In this document: piece after piece, positions 60,901 to 64,000 of the stretch | Numbering within the stretch: position 1 is the first letter of the stretch | How the letters are laid out: the number at the start of each line of letters is the position of its first letter | Source: Limnephilus marmoratus | Taxonomy: Eukaryota; Arthropoda; Insecta; Trichoptera; Limnephilidae | Assembly (NCBI GenBank): GCA_917880885.1 | Contig: OU862919.1 | Span: forward strand, 11,984,001 to 12,048,000 | Direction: 5' to 3' | Length of the DNA: 64,000 nucleotides | The notes under the pieces: generated by a model | The model's input: only the letters and a program-made list of their open reading frames with translations | What the model was told of the DNA's origin: nothing | The model's database searches: none | Translations under genes and position numbers: made by a program

Positions 60901-63900
60901 TCCAATATATAGTCCAATATATAGTATTAAATCTAGTCCAATATATAATATAATCCAATATATAGTCCAATATATAGTCCAATATATAGTCCACTATATA
61001 GTCCAATATATACTCCAATATATAGTCCAATATATAGTCCAATATATGATCCAATATATAGTCCAATGTATAGTACAATATACAGTCCAATATATAGTCC
61101 AAAATCTAGTCCAATATACAGTCTAATATCTAGTCCAATAAAAAGTCCAATATCTAGTCCAATATACAGTCCAATATCTAGTCCAATATATAGTTTAATA
61201 TCTAGTCCAATATATAGTTCAATATCTAGTCCAATATATGATCCAATATATAGTCCAATATATAGTCAAATATCAAGTCCAATATCTTGTCCAAATGTCT
61301 AGTCCAATATATTGTCCAATATCTTGTCCAATGTCTAGTCCAATATATTATCCAATATATAGTCCAATATATATTCCAATATCGTGTCCAATATCTATTA
61401 TAATATCTAGTCCAATATATAGTCCAACATCTAGTCCAATATATAGTCCAATATCTAGTCCAATATACAGTCCAATATCTAGTCGAATATAAAGTTTAAT
61501 ATCTAGTCCAATATATAGTCCGGTATCTAGTCCAATATACAGTCCTATATCTAGTCCAATATATGATCCAATATATAGTCCAATGTACAGTCCAATATTT
61601 GGTCCAATGTATAGTCCAATATATAGTCAAATATCAGTCCATTATATAGTCCAATATCTAGTCCAATATATAATCCAATATATAGTCTAAGGTATAGTCC
61701 AATATATAGTCAATATACAGTTTAATATCTAGTCCAATATATAGGACTAGATCCAATATATAGTCCAATATATAGTATTAAATCTAGTCCAATATATAGC
61801 CCATATCTAGTCCAATGTATAGTCCAATATATAGTCCAATATATAGTCCAATATATAGTCCAATATATAGTCCAATATATAGTCCAATATATAGTCAAAT
61901 ATCAGGTCCAATATCTAGTCCAATGTCTAGTCCAATATATAGTCCAATATCTAGTCCAATATATGATCCAATATATAGTCCAATGTGTAGTCCAATATAT
62001 AGTACAATATATAGTCCAATATCTAGTCCAATATATAATCCAATATATCGTCTAAGGTATAGTCCAATATATAGTCAATTATCAAGTCCAAAATCTGTCC
62101 AATATCTAGTCCAATATATTGTCCAATATATAGTCCAAGGTACAGTCCAATGTCTAGTCCAATATATGATCCAATATATAGTCTAATGTATAGTCCAATA
62201 TATAGTCTAATATATAGTCCAATATATAGTCAAATATCATGTCCATTATATAGTCCAATGTAAAGTCCAATATATAGTCCAATATATAGTCCACTATATA
62301 GTCCAATATATAGTCCAATATATGATCCAATATATAGTCCAATGTATAGTCCAATATATAGTCCAATATATAGTCCAATATATTGTTCATTATATAGTCC
62401 AATATATAGTCCAATATATGATCCAATATATAGTCCAAGGTATAGTCCAATATATAGTCCAATATATAGTCAATTATCAAGTCCAATATCTTGTCCAAAT
62501 GTCTAGTCCAATATATTGTCCAATATCTTGTCCAATGTCTAGTCCAATATATTGTCCAATATATAGTCCAATATAAAGTTTTATATCTAGTCCAATATCT
62601 AGTCCTATATATAGTTCAATATCTAGTCCAATATATGATCAAATATCATGTCCATTATATAGTCCAATATCTAGTCCAATATATAGTCCAATGTGATCCA
62701 ATATATAGTCCAATGTAAAGTATAAATATATAGTCCAATATATAGTCCAATATATAGTCAATTATCAAGTCCAATATCTTGTCCAATGTCTAGTCCAATA
62801 TATTGTCCAATATCTTGTCCAATGTCTAGTCCAATATATTGTCCAATATAAAGTCCAATATAAAGTCCAATATCTAGTCCAATATATAATCTAATCAAGT
62901 CCAATATATAGTACTATATACAGTCCAATATATAGTACTATATACAGTCCAAAATCTAGTCCAATATATAGTCCAATATATAGTCAAATATCAAGTCCAT
63001 TATATAGTCCAATATCTAGTCCAATATATAGTCCAATATATAGTATTAAATCTAGTCCAATATATAATATAATCCAATATATAGTCCAATATATAGTCCA
63101 CTATATAGTCCAATATATACTCCAATATATAGTCCAATATATAGTCCAATATATGATCCAATATATAGTCCAATGTATAGTACAATATACAGTCCAATAT
63201 ATAGTCCAAAATCTAGTCCAATATACAGTCTAATATCTAGTCCAATAAAAAGTCCAATATCTAGTCCAATATACAGTCCAATATCTAGTCCAATATATAG
63301 TTTAATATCTAGTCCAATATATAGTTCAATATCTAGTCCAATATACAGTCCAATATCTAGTCCAATATATGATCCAATATATAGTCCAATATATAGTCAA
63401 ATATCAAGTCCAATATCTTGTCCAAATGTCTAGTCCAATATATTGTCCAATATCTTGTCCAATGTCTAGTCCAATATATTGTCCAATATATAGTCCAATA
63501 TAAAGTCCAATATCTAGTCCAATATCTAGTCCAATTTATAGTCCAATATCTAGTCCAATATATGATCCAATATATAGTCCAATGTATAGTCCAATATATA
63601 GTACAATATATAGTCCAATATATAGTATTAAATCTAGTCCAATATCTAGTCCAATATATAGTCCAATATATAGTCCAATATATAGTCCAATATATAGTCT
63701 AATATATAGTTCACTATATAGTCCAATATATAGTGCAATATATGATCCAATATCTTGTCCAATGTCTAGTCCAATATATTGTCCAATATATAGTCCAATA
63801 CAAAGTCCAATATCTAGTCCAATATCTAGTCCAATATATAGTCCAATATCTTGTCCAATATATGATCCAATATATAGTCCAATGTAAAGTCCAATATATA

Positions 63901-63986
63901 GTCCAATTAATAGTCCAATATATAGTCCACTACATAGTCCAATATATAGTCCAATATATGATCCAATATATAGTCCAATGTATAGT
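57945..63986 (+). repeat. 12-bp satellite array B
   Basis: Same monomer and orientation as array A, with its own variant order. From about 59210 a unit of 2.12 kb is tandemly duplicated: 59210-61333 and 61334-63440, offsets 2,124, 2,119 and 2,107 as small indels accumulate. The last 14 bases of the window, after 63986, no longer fit the monomer, so the array may end here. Repetitive frames across it are not genes. Confidence 0.9.
58324..58710 (+). other. Non-satellite cassette, copy 5 (long form)
   Basis: This copy has the longest left flank: about 95 bp of unique sequence ('gtattgttaattgtatttcc' to 'aaaaatatgtaa'), then an extended GGAT/GGAC microsatellite (58418-58503), then the same 215-bp core as copies 1-4. 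It differs at a few sites ('ttagcttgc', 'tttacgaatc', an extra T). It probably reflects the ancestral insertion from which the shorter cassettes derive. The 314-residue frame 58424-59368 merely runs from microsatellite through cassette into satellite. Confidence 0.75.
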
Positions 63987-64000
63987 CTGCACTTCGATAT

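Noticed and set aside
32960..63986. CRISPR-like regular repeats
   Set aside because: The repeats are 12 bp with no unique spacers, in a eukaryotic transposon-rich context. It is a tandem satellite.

Overview
The window is non-coding, AT-rich eukaryotic DNA, most likely from an insect. The evidence is remnants of several non-LTR retrotransposon clades (RTE-like with GATGAT tails, jockey/CR1-like, R2/R4-like), a Helitron, a hAT element, tRNA-derived SINEs and spliceosomal-type intron signals. Nothing looks bacterial, and there is no operon, rRNA gene or CRISPR array. The order of insect cannot be fixed from the sequence alone.

Left third (1-13100). A complete LTR retrotransposon spans 843-10062. 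It has two apparently identical 745-bp LTRs, a 4-bp GATC target-site duplication, and PBS and PPT signals that place it on the minus strand. Its 7.7-kb interior has no gag or pol, so it resembles a large non-autonomous (LARD-type) element. SINE and LINE 3' ends follow.

Middle (13100-32960). One possible host gene start (two short exons with good splice sites, 13307-13690) sits in a mosaic of transposon remnants: an R2/R4-type retroelement with a one-base frame break, nested next to older LINE pieces; RTE-type LINE 3' ends; a LINE and SINE family that share a 3'-terminal hairpin; an 813-bp hAT derivative with a perfect 8-bp target duplication and a BED zinc finger; a foldback MITE; and a Helitron with canonical ends.

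Right half (32960-64000). About 29 kb is a satellite with the 12-bp monomer AGTCCAATATAT and point variants. It is organised at several levels: 12-bp monomers, then about 1.44-1.55 kb and 2.12 kb higher-order units, then duplications of several kb. Five copies of a conserved non-satellite cassette of about 220 bp are embedded in it. Orientation flips once (55385-55854). A 2.1-kb block of transposon DNA (55855-57944) interrupts it, and a 500-N gap (53350-53849) marks an unresolved assembly join. The array starts about 515 bp downstream of a Helitron 5' end. The many long open frames here arise because 12 bp equals four codons; they are not treated as genes.

No pathway can be reconstructed. The interest lies in genome structure: a young satellite with a fixed transposon-like cassette, a coding-free LTR element, and a LINE/SINE pair.
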